Source: Methylobacterium aquaticum
GTDB lineage: Bacteria > Pseudomonadota > Alphaproteobacteria > Rhizobiales > Beijerinckiaceae
DNA length: 64,000 nucleotides
Reading direction: 5' to 3'
Assembly: GCF_016804325.1 (NCBI RefSeq)
Contig: NZ_CP043627.1
Location: 3,609,001 to 3,673,000 of the forward strand
Shown here: piece after piece, positions 16,940 to 25,901 of the stretch
Layout of the letters: the number at the start of each line of letters is the position of its first letter
Position numbering within the stretch: the stretch's first letter is position 1
Notes under the pieces: model-generated
The model's input: the letters and a program-made list of their open reading frames with translations, nothing else
Database searches by the model: none
Told to the model about the DNA's origin: nothing
Made by a program: the position numbers and the translations under genes

Positions 16940-19324
16940 TCAGATCAGGCCGAGCGCCTCCAGGATCACCTCCGGCGTCACCGGCTGGCGGGAGACCCTG
17001 GCCGTGAAGGGGCGGAGAGCGTCGTTGATGGCGTTGACGACCGCCGCCGGGGCGCCGGCGGTGCCGGCCTCGCCCGCGCCCTTGGCGCCGAGCTCGGAGG
17101 AGGCCGTCGCCGAGACGACGTGGGCGACCTCGATGTCGGGCATCTCGACGGCCATCGGCACGAGGTAGTCGGCCATCGAGCCGTTCAGGAGCTGACCTTC
17201 CGCATCGTAGAGGCAGTGCTCGAACAGCGCCCCGCCGATCCCCTGGACGATGCCGCCGCGAATCTGCTCGTCCACGAGGAGCGGGTTGAGGACAGTGCCG
17301 CAATCCTCGACGCACCAGTGCTTGAGGAGCTTCACGAAGCCCGTCTCGGTATCGACCTCGACGTAGGAGGCCTGCACCCCATTGGTGAAGGCGAAGGGGT
17401 AGTCCTTCGGAACGTAGTGGCGGGTCGCCACGAATTCCGGCTGCACCCCCGGCGGGAGCGTGTCGGGCCGGAAGTAGACGATGCGGCCGAGCTCGGAGAG
17501 CGCCATGCGCTCGGTCCCGGCGTCCCTGTCGACCACGGCGCCGTCGCGGATGTCGAGGCTCTCCGGATCGGCCTGGAGGATGGCGCCGGCCACGGCGAGG
17601 ACGTTGGCGCGCAGCGCCTTGCCCGCCTGCCACGCCGCCTCGCCGCCGATGCCGGCGCCGCGGGAGGCCCAGGTGCCGCCGCCATAGGGCGTCGCCTGGG
17701 TGTCGCCCGAGATGACGCGGACCGTCTCCATCGGCACGCCCGCGGCGGTCGCCACGATCTGGGCGATGATGCCCTCCGTGCCCTGACCCTGCTCGGTGAC
17801 GCTCACCGAGGCGACGACCCCACCCTGGGGGTCGAGGCGGATCGTGCATCCGTCCTGCGAGGAGATGCGCGCTCCGCCGACCCCGTAGAAGGCCGCCGAG
17901 GGATTGGTGATCTCGATGAAGGCCGCGAGCCCGATGCCCCGGTGGATCCCCTTCGCGCGCAGCCTGGCCTGCTCGGCCCGCAGGCCGTCATAGTCCATCA
18001 TCGCCTTGAGCTTGGCGAGCGCCGCCTGATGCGAGAGCTTCTCCAGCTTGATCCCGGAGACGCCGGCGCACGGGTAGGCGTCGTCGGGGATGACGTTGCG
18101 CTCCCGGATCGCCAGCGGATCGAGCCCGAGTTTCGCCGCGCCGAGATCGACGAGCCCCTCGGCGACCATGGTGGCGATCGGGTGGCCCACCGCCCGGTAC
18201 TGGCAGGTCGGCGCCTTGTTCTGGAGCACGACGCGGGCGCGGGCGCGGTAATGCTGGTGGCGGTAGGGGCCGCCCGTGAGGTTCACGACCTGGTTCGCCT
18301 CGACCGCGCTGGTGCGCGGATAGACCGAGTAGGGGCCGATCCCCGTGAGGTCGTCCATGTCGAGGGCGAGGATGTCGCCCTCGGCCGAGAAGGCCATCCG
18401 GGCCGTGACCCGGTGGTCGCGGGCATGGATGTCGCTCTGGAAGCTCTCCAGCCGGTCGGCGACGAACTTCACCGGGCGCTTCAGCATCAGCGCCAGCGCG
18501 CAGGTCGCCATCTCGTCGGGGTAGATGTGGACCTTGATCCCGAAGGAGCCGCCGACATCCTTGCAGATCACCCGCACCCCACCCTCGGGAAGCGAGAGGT
18601 GCTTGCACAGGATGTCCTGCATCATGTGCGGCGCCTGGAAGGAATGGTGGACGGTGAGCATCCCGTCCGCCGCCGCCCAGTCCGCCATGATCGCCCGGGG
18701 CTCCAGGCAGACGCCGGTGTGCCGGCCGAACCGGTAGGTCTCCTCGACCACCACGGCCGCCCCGCGGAAGGCCGCATCGACCTCGCCCACGTCGAGGACG
18801 CGCTCGAAGGCGAGGTTGTCGCCGAGCGCGGCGTGGATCGGCGGGGTCTCGGGGTCCAAAGCCGTCTCCATGTCGACGACGGCTGGCAGGGGCTCGAACT
18901 CGACGAGGATGGCGGCCAGCGCATCCTCCGCCTCGGCCCGGCTGCGGGCGACGACCGCGCAGAAGGGCTCGCCGACCCAGGTCACCCGGTCGATCGCCAG
19001 AGCGTGCTGGGGTGCCGAGCGCAGGCCCTTGAAGTGGCCGAGCACCCCGATCCACGGCGTGCAGACCTCCGCGAGTTCGCGGCCCGACACAACCGCGATC
19101 ACGCCGGGCATCGCCTTCGCGTCGCCGGTCTCCAGCGAGACGAGGCGGGCATGGGCGTGGGGGCTGCGCAGGAAGGCGACGTGGCCGATGCGAGAGGCCG
19201 CCACGTCGTCCACGTAGACGCCGCGGCCCTCCAGCAAGCGCCTCGCGTTCGGGCGGGGGACCGAGCGGCCGATATAGCTGTTCGGCCGGTCGAGGAAGGT
19301 GAGGCCGGGGGCGTCGCGGCTCAT
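16940..19324 (-). CDS. Molybdenum hydroxylase large subunit (xanthine dehydrogenase/CoxL family)
   Basis: This 794-residue subunit binds the molybdopterin cytosine dinucleotide cofactor and hydroxylates the substrate with water-derived oxygen. It starts at the ATG at 19324, overlapping the stop of the iron-sulfur subunit (ATGA). Visible landmarks are the N-terminal GRSVPRPNARRLLEGRGVYV, the cofactor loop DVGGSFGIKVHIYPDE, TEQGQGTEGIIAQI and the catalytic Glu752 in GAKGAGEAG. The loop that reads AYRCSFR in true CO dehydrogenases reads CQYRAVGHP here, so CO is not the substrate. Candidates are an N-heterocycle, aldehyde or aromatic; the neighbouring FAD monooxygenase favours a heterocycle (inference). 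Confidence 0.92.
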   Translation of the reverse strand: MSRDAPGLTFLDRPNSYIGRSVPRPNARRLLEGRGVYVDDVAASRIGHVAFLRSPHAHARLVSLETGDAKAMPGVIAVVSGRELAEVCTPWIGVLGHFKGLRSAPQHALAIDRVTWVGEPFCAVVARSRAEAEDALAAILVEFEPLPAVVDMETALDPETPPIHAALGDNLAFERVLDVGEVDAAFRGAAVVVEETYRFGRHTGVCLEPRAIMADWAAADGMLTVHHSFQAPHMMQDILCKHLSLPEGGVRVICKDVGGSFGIKVHIYPDEMATCALALMLKRPVKFVADRLESFQSDIHARDHRVTARMAFSAEGDILALDMDDLTGIGPYSVYPRTSAVEANQVVNLTGGPYRHQHYRARARVVLQNKAPTCQYRAVGHPIATMVAEGLVDLGAAKLGLDPLAIRERNVIPDDAYPCAGVSGIKLEKLSHQAALAKLKAMMDYDGLRAEQARLRAKGIHRGIGLAAFIEITNPSAAFYGVGGARISSQDGCTIRLDPQGGVVASVSVTEQGQGTEGIIAQIVATAAGVPMETVRVISGDTQATPYGGGTWASRGAGIGGEAAWQAGKALRANVLAVAGAILQADPESLDIRDGAVVDRDAGTERMALSELGRIVYFRPDTLPPGVQPEFVATRHYVPKDYPFAFTNGVQASYVEVDTETGFVKLLKHWCVEDCGTVLNPLLVDEQIRGGIVQGIGGALFEHCLYDAEGQLLNGSMADYLVPMAVEMPDIEVAHVVSATASSELGAKGAGEAGTAGAPAAVVNAINDALRPFTARVSRQPVTPEVILEALGLI

Positions 19325-19824
19325 TCGGCGGTCCCCCGGCGGGCCTCGGCCGTCGCCGCGATGGCATCGACGATGGCGTGATAGCCGGTGCAGCGGCAGT
19401 AATTGCCCGAGATCGCCGCGCGGATGTCGTCCCGCGAGGAGCATGCCTCCTCGTCCGCCAGCAATTCAGCGGCGGTCACCAGCATGCCGGGGGTACAATA
19501 CCCGCATTGCAAGGCGTTGCGGGTGTGGAAGGCATCCTGCAGGTCCTTGATGCGCCCGCTCTCCGTCAGCCCCTCGACGGTCTCGACGGTGGCGCCGTCG
19601 GCCTGCACCCCGAGGATCAGGCAGGAGCGCACCGCGCGCCCGTCGACCAGGATGGTGCAGGCACCGCAGACGCCGTGCTCGCAGCCGAGATGGACCCCCG
19701 TCAGCCCGAAGGAGCCCCGCAGCAGGTCGCCGAGATGCATCCGCGACGGGACCCGGATGCGCACCGACTCGCCGTTCAGGGTGAACGCGACCGCGTGCTC
19801 GCGGTCCGGGCTCTCAGATGCCAT
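19321..19824 (-). CDS. Molybdenum hydroxylase 2Fe-2S subunit
   Basis: This 167-residue electron-transfer subunit has two iron-sulfur clusters. The plant-ferredoxin cluster is bound by Cys48, Cys53, Cys56 and Cys68 (GCEHGVCGACTILVDG), and the C-terminal helical cluster by Cys107, Cys110, Cys143 and Cys145 (QCGYCTPGM and NYCRCTGYH). All eight ligands are present. It overlaps the FAD subunit upstream by 11 bases and the large subunit downstream by 4, which indicates tight co-translation. Confidence 0.95.
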   Translation of the reverse strand: MASESPDREHAVAFTLNGESVRIRVPSRMHLGDLLRGSFGLTGVHLGCEHGVCGACTILVDGRAVRSCLILGVQADGATVETVEGLTESGRIKDLQDAFHTRNALQCGYCTPGMLVTAAELLADEEACSSRDDIRAAISGNYCRCTGYHAIVDAIAATAEARRGTAE

Positions 19825-20683
19825 GGTGGCTCTCCTCCGAGACGGAGCCGTCGCGCATCCGCGCCGCCACGCGGCCGAGGACGACGCGGGCGAGGTGAAG
19901 CCGCGTCGCGGCCTTGGTGACCGGATCGTCCGGCGGGTCGAGTTCGTCGCCGAGGGCGGCCTGTGCGCCGGCGACGTCGCCCGCCTCGATGGCGGCGGCG
20001 GCCTTCACCGCCAGGACCGGCCGGTCGGCCACGCCGAAGAAGGCGAGGCGAAGCTTCGTGAGGCCGGACTCGCCGCGCTCGGCCGTCGCAGCGAGGCCGA
20101 CGAGGGCGTAGTCGCCGTGGCGGCGGGACAATTCCTCGAAGCCCCACACGGCGTCGGGGCCCGGCACCGGAAACTCGACCGCCGTGACGATCTCGCCGGG
20201 CTCCAGCGCTGTCGTGTAGAGGCCAAGGAAGAAATCGTCTGCCGCGATCCGCCGCTCGGCCTTCGGGCCCTGCACCAGGATGGTGGCCCCCGCCGCCAGG
20301 CAGCAGGCGGGCCACTCGGTGGCGGGGTCGGCGAGCGCGACGGAACCGCCGATCGTACCGCGGTTGCGAATCGCCGGATGGGCGATGTGCGGCAGGGCGG
20401 CGGCCAGCAGCGGCAGGCGATCCCGGACGAGGGCGGTACCGACGTCCCGGTGGCGGGTCATGGCGCCGATCCGCACCACGCCGTCCGCCTCCGAGACGCC
20501 CGCAAGGCCGGGGATCGCGTTCAGGTCGACCAGCAGGCCAGGGGTGGAGAGCCGCATGTTGAGGGCTGTGACGAGGCTCTGGCCGCCGGCGAGCGGCACG
20601 GCGTCCGTCCCGTGCTCGGCGAGCAGGGCCAGCGCGGCGTCGAGGGACGCCGGGCGCGCATAGGCGAAATCAGGCGCCTTCAA
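19814..20683 (-). CDS. Molybdenum hydroxylase FAD subunit (CoxM family)
   Basis: This 289-residue FAD-binding subunit passes electrons from the iron-sulfur clusters to the acceptor. The two FAD contacts typical of the family are AGGQSL (32-37) and the TIGGSVALADP loop near residue 110; a C-terminal CO-dehydrogenase-flavoprotein domain follows. It is the first gene of the three-subunit operon and is divergent from the TetR gene, with the palindromic operator between them. Confidence 0.93.
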   Translation of the reverse strand: MKAPDFAYARPASLDAALALLAEHGTDAVPLAGGQSLVTALNMRLSTPGLLVDLNAIPGLAGVSEADGVVRIGAMTRHRDVGTALVRDRLPLLAAALPHIAHPAIRNRGTIGGSVALADPATEWPACCLAAGATILVQGPKAERRIAADDFFLGLYTTALEPGEIVTAVEFPVPGPDAVWGFEELSRRHGDYALVGLAATAERGESGLTKLRLAFFGVADRPVLAVKAAAAIEAGDVAGAQAALGDELDPPDDPVTKAATRLHLARVVLGRVAARMRDGSVSEESHHGI

Positions 20684-20744
20684 GCGCTCGCCTCCTCCCG
20701 ATGGGCTTGCTCCAAACCGTCCCGTGAGACAGGCTGGATGCCCT

Positions 20745-20764
20745 TATTGATCGTTCGCTCAATA
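20745..20764. promoter_or_regulatory. Probable TetR operator
   Basis: The palindrome TATTGA-N8-TCAATA, with matching inner CG steps (16 of 20 positions symmetrical), lies between the divergent TetR gene (16 bases before its ATG) and the molybdenum hydroxylase operon (62 bases before its start). It resembles the classical TTGA-NCG-NN-CGN-TCAA operators of TetR-family repressors. It is well placed to repress both transcription units. Confidence 0.65.
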
Positions 20765-20779
20765 GAAGGCGAAAACGGG

Positions 20780-21475
20780 ATGGCGTCAAGGCGGTCGGCG
20801 GGTGGGGACGAGGGCATGCCGACCGGCCGGCGGCTCAGCCCGGAGGCGCGGGAGCGCCAGATCGTCGAGGGGGCGGTCGCCTATTTCGCCGAGGTCGGCC
20901 TCGACGGGCACACCCGCGAACTGGCCCGCCGGCTCGGCATCACGCAGCCACTGCTGTTCCGCTACTTCCCAACCAAGGCGGCGCTGATCGAACGCATCTA
21001 CGAGGAGGTCTATCTCAACCGCTGGGATGCCGGCTGGGAGTTAACGGTGCGCGACACCGCCCTCCCCTGCCTCGAACGCTTCCGGCTGTTCGAGATCGAT
21101 TACCAGCGCCGGATCGACGATTACTCGTGGCTGCGGATCTTCGTCTCGGCGGGGCTGAAGGGTTTCGACTTGCCGAGCCGCTACCTGGGACTCGTCCGCG
21201 AGCGCATCTTCGCGCCGCTGCTTGAAGGGATGCGGGCCGAATCGGGCTTGCCGAGCCCCCAGGCGCAACCGCTCTCGGCCGACGAGTTCGAGCTCCTCTT
21301 CGGAATCCACGGCGCCCTCGTCTATGTCGGCCTGCGCTCGCGGGTCTACGGCATCGACGGCATAGCCGACCGGGACGCCGTGCGTGCCGCGATGCTCGAC
21401 GCCGCCCTGCCGGGACTGCTCGCCACCCATCGCCGGGTGGTCGCGGCAGCCGCCTCCGGGACGGAGCGGCGGTGA
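20780..21475 (+). CDS. TetR-family transcriptional regulator
   Basis: This 231-residue regulator has an N-terminal helix-turn-helix (EARERQIVEGAVAYFAEVGL, then HTRELARRLGITQPLLFRYFPTK) and a helical ligand domain. The ATG at 20780 is used; another in-frame ATG lies at 20816. A very long frame continues upstream but is antisense to the hydroxylase genes. Divergent placement and the palindrome in the gap suggest autoregulation and repression of the hydroxylase operon, relieved by substrate. A two-hairpin repeat begins 20 bases after its stop. Confidence 0.9.
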   Translation: MASRRSAGGDEGMPTGRRLSPEARERQIVEGAVAYFAEVGLDGHTRELARRLGITQPLLFRYFPTKAALIERIYEEVYLNRWDAGWELTVRDTALPCLERFRLFEIDYQRRIDDYSWLRIFVSAGLKGFDLPSRYLGLVRERIFAPLLEGMRAESGLPSPQAQPLSADEFELLFGIHGALVYVGLRSRVYGIDGIADRDAVRAAMLDAALPGLLATHRRVVAAAASGTERR

Positions 21476-21495
21476 CTTCCCGGCGCCCTGCGCCC

Positions 21496-21598
21496 GAGCA
21501 TTTTTCGCCGAAGCGGATACCGGCTCGCCACAGAGAATGCGGCAAGAACAAAGACCTAGAGCAGCGCCCGATTGCAACGCGATCGGGCGCTGCTCTAG
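21496..21598 (+). repeat. Two-hairpin repeat, copy A
   Basis: The element starts GAGCATTTTTCGCCGAAGCGG, an imperfect stem-loop, and ends with a perfect 17-base-pair stem (arms 21556-21572 and 21582-21598, CTAGAGCAGCGCCCGAT and complement). The same architecture occurs at 26640-26742, 44562-44666 and 61848-61950. It lies just downstream of the tetR stop codon and may end or protect its transcript. Confidence 0.75.
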
Positions 21599-21622
21599 TC
21601 TTCAGGCCAGGAGGATCGCGCC

Positions 21623-22057
21623 ATGGCTCAGGAAGTCGCACCGGCGGGGGCGTCGCTGCCGCCGCACCTCGCACAGGAATTTATCGAGGCCCGCACGAAT
21701 GGCTGCGTCGGCACGAGGCTTCTCTCGGAGGATGCCCGTTGCCGGGTCTGGACCATCGTCCTGCCCCCCGGCGCCCGTATCGGCTTCCACACCCATGTCC
21801 TCGACTATTTCTGGACGGCCGTGACCGCAGGCCGGGCCCGCTCGCATTACGGGGACGGCCGGGTCGCGGAGGTCGATTACGAGGCGGGCGACATCCAGCA
21901 CTTGTCCTTCGCCGCGGGCGAGTCGATGACCCACGACCTCGCCAATGTCGGGAACACCGAGCTGATCTTTACGACCGTCGAGTTTCTCGACAGCGCGAAT
22001 CCGCCCCTCGATCTTCCGGCCGCGACACGCGCCGAGGCGACCCGCCGGGCGGCCTGA
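21623..22057 (+). CDS. Cupin-domain protein
   Basis: This is a 144-residue single-cupin protein. A metal-binding-like motif is partly present: PPGARIGFHTHVLDYFWTAV (two His, then aromatic residues), and the second motif ends in DIQHLSFAAGESMTHDLANVGNTELIF. Such small cupins act as dioxygenases, isomerases or ligand sensors. The start has a strong AGGAGG eight bases upstream. It stands alone between the repeat and the convergent FAD monooxygenase and may belong functionally with the hydroxylase cluster. The substrate is unknown. Confidence 0.82.
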   Translation: MAQEVAPAGASLPPHLAQEFIEARTNGCVGTRLLSEDARCRVWTIVLPPGARIGFHTHVLDYFWTAVTAGRARSHYGDGRVAEVDYEAGDIQHLSFAAGESMTHDLANVGNTELIFTTVEFLDSANPPLDLPAATRAEATRRAA

Positions 22058-22119
22058 GCAGGGTGGCCTGAGACCGTGTGCAGCGGGCCCGTCCGGTCCC
22101 CGTTTCGGCCGGCATCGCC

Positions 22120-23343
22120 TCACCCGAGGGCGACGTCCGGTGGGACCGCGGTCCCGGCAACGACCTCCTCGAGACTGCGGAACCGTTCCGCCGCCAGCCG
22201 CTCCGCCGCCCCGTGCTGCTGCGCCTGGAGATAGGCGCCGAGATCCCGCCCCCGCGCCACGATCGCCGCGCCGTAGGCGCATCGGCGGCGATCGAAGGCC
22301 GCGAGCGCCGCCCCGACGTCGCCGGCCTCCGCGTCGAGGGCGTCCACCAGGGCGGCCGCGTCCTCCATCGCCTTGGTCACGTCCATCCCAACATGCGGAC
22401 GGGCGACAAAGGCGGCATCGCCGAGCAGTGCGACGCCGCGGGCTGGAACCATAGTCGGGGTCTCGATGTCCAGGATGGCCTGGAGGAACGGGTTGTCGGC
22501 CCGCAGCATGACCTCGGTGAACGGCGGCGCGAGGATCCGCTCCGCGTCGGCGCGCATGCCGGCCAGCACCTCGGCCTTGATCCGGCCGGGCGGGATCGAG
22601 AGCGCGTGGCGGACCCCGCCGGTATCGGTCAGCAGCGCGTTGAGCGCCGTCTCCGGGGTCGGCCTGTACCAGACCGCGTTGAACCTGCGCTTGGCCTCGA
22701 TCCCTTCCTCCCGCCCCGAGACGGGATAACCGAGAATCTGCTCGCCGGGAGGCAGACAGAACGCGAAATGGCCGCAGATCGCCTCGCGGGTCTTCGGCGA
22801 GAGTGCCGCTTCGTCCACGACCGCGCGCCACGCCACGTAGCCCGCATAGGCCGGCGCCACGGTCGGCAGGAACTGGCTCCGCACCATCGAGAACTGTCCG
22901 TCGGCACCGACGAGGAGATCCGCCGGGACGCGGCAGCCATTGGCGAGACATGCGACGACCTGATCCCCCTGGTGCGCGACGCTCGAAAGCGCTGTGTCGT
23001 AGGAGATGCTGTCCGACGGTAGCGCATCGAGCAGCAGGCGGTAGAGGCGCCCCCAGCCCGCGAGGATCTGCGGCAGGCTCCGCTCGGCGATCACTTGCCC
23101 GTCCCGGTCGAGGACTCTGCGGCCCTCGACGGTCACGCCGAGATCCGCCGCGCCCGCCGGGCTGCCGCAGCGCGTCAGCACCGATCGGAGACCCGGATGC
23201 GTGACGATCCCCGCGCCGCGGCCCGCGAGCGGGCCCGCCGAGCGCTCGAACACACGGACGCCATGTCCGCTCCGCGCGAGCAGGCACGCCGCGGTGAGTC
23301 CGGCGATCGAGCCGCCGATGACGGCGATGTTGAGTGGCTTCAT
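22120..23343 (-). CDS. FAD-dependent aromatic-ring monooxygenase
   Basis: This is a 407-residue group A flavin monooxygenase (PHBH fold). It has the N-terminal dinucleotide motif VIGGSIAGLTAA, the substrate-domain strand NAVWYRP and the second FAD motif GVALLGDAAFVARPHVGMDV. The NAVWYRP segment and overall length recall 2,6-dihydroxypyridine 3-hydroxylase and related enzymes, though salicylate-hydroxylase-like relatives cannot be excluded by eye. The ATG at 23343 is chosen over an upstream one because GAGG precedes it. Next to a molybdenum hydroxylase it suggests sequential ring hydroxylation of a heterocycle (inference). Confidence 0.87.
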   Translation of the reverse strand: MKPLNIAVIGGSIAGLTAACLLARSGHGVRVFERSAGPLAGRGAGIVTHPGLRSVLTRCGSPAGAADLGVTVEGRRVLDRDGQVIAERSLPQILAGWGRLYRLLLDALPSDSISYDTALSSVAHQGDQVVACLANGCRVPADLLVGADGQFSMVRSQFLPTVAPAYAGYVAWRAVVDEAALSPKTREAICGHFAFCLPPGEQILGYPVSGREEGIEAKRRFNAVWYRPTPETALNALLTDTGGVRHALSIPPGRIKAEVLAGMRADAERILAPPFTEVMLRADNPFLQAILDIETPTMVPARGVALLGDAAFVARPHVGMDVTKAMEDAAALVDALDAEAGDVGAALAAFDRRRCAYGAAIVARGRDLGAYLQAQQHGAAERLAAERFRSLEEVVAGTAVPPDVALG

Positions 23344-24596
23344 GCACACCTCGAACCCGGACAACGGCCCGGACCGCGATCAGCATGCCTCAAGCCCCCT
23401 TCACGGCCAAGGCACATGCGAATCAGCCCACTCTGTCCTCCAGGTCCGTTCGCGAGTGCAGCGGACGGGAAGGCAGCATGCGAAGCTACGCCGCCGCCGA
23501 TCGGTTCAGTCCGATCGGCGGCTCATTGTCTTGCAAGAGTTCACTGACCGGACGTGAAGCGCTTCACATGCTGTCTGCAGCGGCTATCCCAGCGGGCATG
23601 TGGGCCGCCATCGACCAAGATCCCGATGGTGTGATCAGCCCACATGCCGCTTGTTCAGCAATGCGTGAGGGACGAATCCGGTCGGGTGCTGCACCTTCTC
23701 CACCTCGCTCTCGACCACGGGCTTGTCGGGCGCGATCACGGCGCCGGAGATCCCGCTCCGACGAAAGCACCGCCCAGTCGCCTCGTGACTGCCATGGCCC
23801 TCGACGCCTCGGCTCTCGCGAGCCCCGTCGCGAGCGGCGCGGGACTGCTCCTCGCGCGAGACGCAGAGCGCCGTAGGGCCGAGACCTGTTGCCAGCGAGG
23901 CCCGGTGGACGCCCTCACGCATGGCGAGGGCGAAAGCCGATCGCCAAGGCGATGCCGGCCTGGTGGCGTTGATCGCGGGCTCCCGGGAGAAGACTCGGAT
24001 GAGGCGTTGCCCGCCATCCGCAAGCGCGGCTTTTCCGCGTTGCCGATCGCTTCCGTACCGTACGCCCGGGGCTGATCCCATCGAGGCATCCAAGGGCCAA
24101 GTACGGCCATCGCTCATCACGCAGAAGGCGACTTGGCTCCAACTCTTTCGGCTTCGCGCCATATCCGGCTGCCTTATGAGACAACCTCCTGGCAGGGCTG
24201 CCCCACAGAGGCGAAGCTGTCGTGCTGGGCTCAGGATGCCCCAGGACCAATGGGGCAGCGCAGGGGCATCCGAGGCAGCAGGACGCCCCTCGAACGCGCT
24301 GTATGACGCACCTGGCACGTCAGCACTGGGTGCCCTCCCCCACGCGGGGTGACGGCGCTTCCTGTCATGCGTGCGCCGTCAACCCTGCCGCGTTCGTCTG
24401 CCCGTGGTCGGCTCGAACATGCGCGGTATCGATCAGGCCCTTGCAATGGCGATGCAGACCATGACCCTGGAACCACGGTCGTGCCAATGGCGTAGTTCCG
24501 CTTCCTCGGCGGCGCACGTCTAGCACCGGTTTTCGGCGGCGGTACCCAGCCCAGGTGCCTCCAGCCGATCAGGTAACAATCTTTGGGAGAGAGTCG
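23344..24596. other. Intergenic region, possibly decayed mobile DNA
   Basis: These 1.25 kb contain several overlapping short frames on both strands, none with a convincing start, conserved domain or codon pattern. The lower GC and abrupt changes of frame quality suggest remains of insertion sequences or genes. I considered a transposase remnant on the minus strand (about 23915-24318), but no DDE motif could be traced. Confidence 0.45.
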
Positions 24597-25901
24597 TTGA
24601 GCTTGTCGAATGCATTTGCACAAGGCGTTTCGTTGATCGGTGGAGCCGCGTCCAGGCTGCGGCGATTTCGCGATGGCAGCTACGAACCTGCCTGGGGCAG
24701 TGCGCCCACCATTCCGACCGCGAAGCCGCAGGGCCGGCTCATGACGCTGAAGATGCCCTCGGCACGCGGGTGGTCACCGGGGCAGCTTCCGGTCGCTGCT
24801 CCCGGCCTGAAGGTCAATGCCTTCGCCACCGGGCTGGACCACCCCCGCTGGCTTCATGTGCTCCCGAACGGGGATGTACTGGTCGCCGAATCATCCGGCG
24901 AGCCGCGCAAGGTCATGCGGCACCTGTTCGACCACGCCATGACCGCAACGATGAAGCGCGCCCGCGCCGCGGGGGTGAGTGCAAACCGCATCACGCTGCT
25001 GCGCGACACGGATGGTGACGGTGTGGCGGAGACGTGCGAGCCGTTCCTCACGGGCCTCAGCCAGCCGTTCGGCATGGCCCTCGTGGAGGACAAGTTCTAC
25101 GTCGGCAACACCGACGGCATCTTCGTATTTCCCTACGCCGAGGGCACCACCAGGATCGCCGGGCCGGGCCGCAAGCTGGTCGACTTCAAGCCGGGCGGCC
25201 ATTGGACACGCAGCTTGCTGGTCAGCGCGGACGGGAGGAAGCTGTATGCCGGCGTCGGCTCTCTGAGCAACATCGGCGACGACGGCATGGCGGTCGAAGA
25301 GGGCCGCGCGGCCGTCTACGAACTCGACCTCGCCAGCGGCAGGAGCCGCATCTTCGCCTCGGGACTGCGCAATCCTGTCGGCCTCGCATGGGAACCAAGC
25401 ACGAACGTGCTGTGGACGGTGGTCAACGAGCGCGACGGGTTGGGCGACGAGACGCCGCCGGACTATCTCACGTCCGTGCAGGATGGTGGGTTCTATGGCT
25501 GGCCGTACTCGTATTGGGGGCAGACAGTAGACGACCGCGTGCCGCAGGACGCCGCCGCCGTCGCCCGCGCGATCACACCGGACTATGCGCTGGGCGGCCA
25601 TACCGCATCGCTGGGTCTTTGCTGGATGCCGGCAGGAACGCTGCCAGGCTTCCCGGATGGCATGGCGATCGGGCAGCACGGCTCCTGGAACCGCAGCACG
25701 TTGAGCGGCTACAAGCTTGTCTTCGTGCCGTTCGAGAACGGGCACCCGTCCGGCCCGGCTCGCGACATCCTGTCGGGGTTCCTGGCGCCGGACGAGAGTG
25801 TCTCGTATGGCAGGCCGGTTGGCGTCACGCTCGGTCCCGATAAGTCGCTGCTGATGGCCGACGACGTCGGCAACGTGGTCTGGCGTGTGACCGGGGCCTG
25901 A
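24597..25901 (+). CDS. Sorbosone dehydrogenase-type beta-propeller protein
   Basis: This is a protein of about 434 residues in the soluble glucose/L-sorbosone dehydrogenase (PQQ-type) family, a six-bladed beta-propeller. It reads GLDHPRWLHVLPNGDVLVAES, then RDTDGDGVAET, GLSQPFGMAL, FASGLRNPVGLAWEP, VQDGGFYGWPYSYWGQ and GQHGSWNRSTLSGYKLVFVPFE, which are the repeated blades of the family. A TTG at 24597 has GGGAGAGAG just upstream; a GTG at 24555 is the alternative start without a site. No clear signal peptide is seen. It probably oxidises a sugar or aldehyde in the cell envelope; the exact substrate is not readable. Confidence 0.85.
   Translation: MSLSNAFAQGVSLIGGAASRLRRFRDGSYEPAWGSAPTIPTAKPQGRLMTLKMPSARGWSPGQLPVAAPGLKVNAFATGLDHPRWLHVLPNGDVLVAESSGEPRKVMRHLFDHAMTATMKRARAAGVSANRITLLRDTDGDGVAETCEPFLTGLSQPFGMALVEDKFYVGNTDGIFVFPYAEGTTRIAGPGRKLVDFKPGGHWTRSLLVSADGRKLYAGVGSLSNIGDDGMAVEEGRAAVYELDLASGRSRIFASGLRNPVGLAWEPSTNVLWTVVNERDGLGDETPPDYLTSVQDGGFYGWPYSYWGQTVDDRVPQDAAAVARAITPDYALGGHTASLGLCWMPAGTLPGFPDGMAIGQHGSWNRSTLSGYKLVFVPFENGHPSGPARDILSGFLAPDESVSYGRPVGVTLGPDKSLLMADDVGNVVWRVTGA

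Noticed and set aside
15635..19381. Very long plus-strand open frame (over 1200 codons)
   Set aside because: It is antisense to the binding-protein and molybdenum hydroxylase genes, is Arg/Gly/Asp-rich without any domain, and reflects the GC-rich third-position bias of the real minus-strand genes.
16940..20683. Aerobic carbon monoxide dehydrogenase (CoxMSL)
   Set aside because: Subunit order and folds match, but the active-site loop lacks the AYRCSFR signature required for CO oxidation.
23635..24318. Possible transposase remnant on the minus strand
   Set aside because: No DDE triad, terminal repeat or recognisable family phrase could be traced in any frame; recorded only as decayed DNA of unknown origin.
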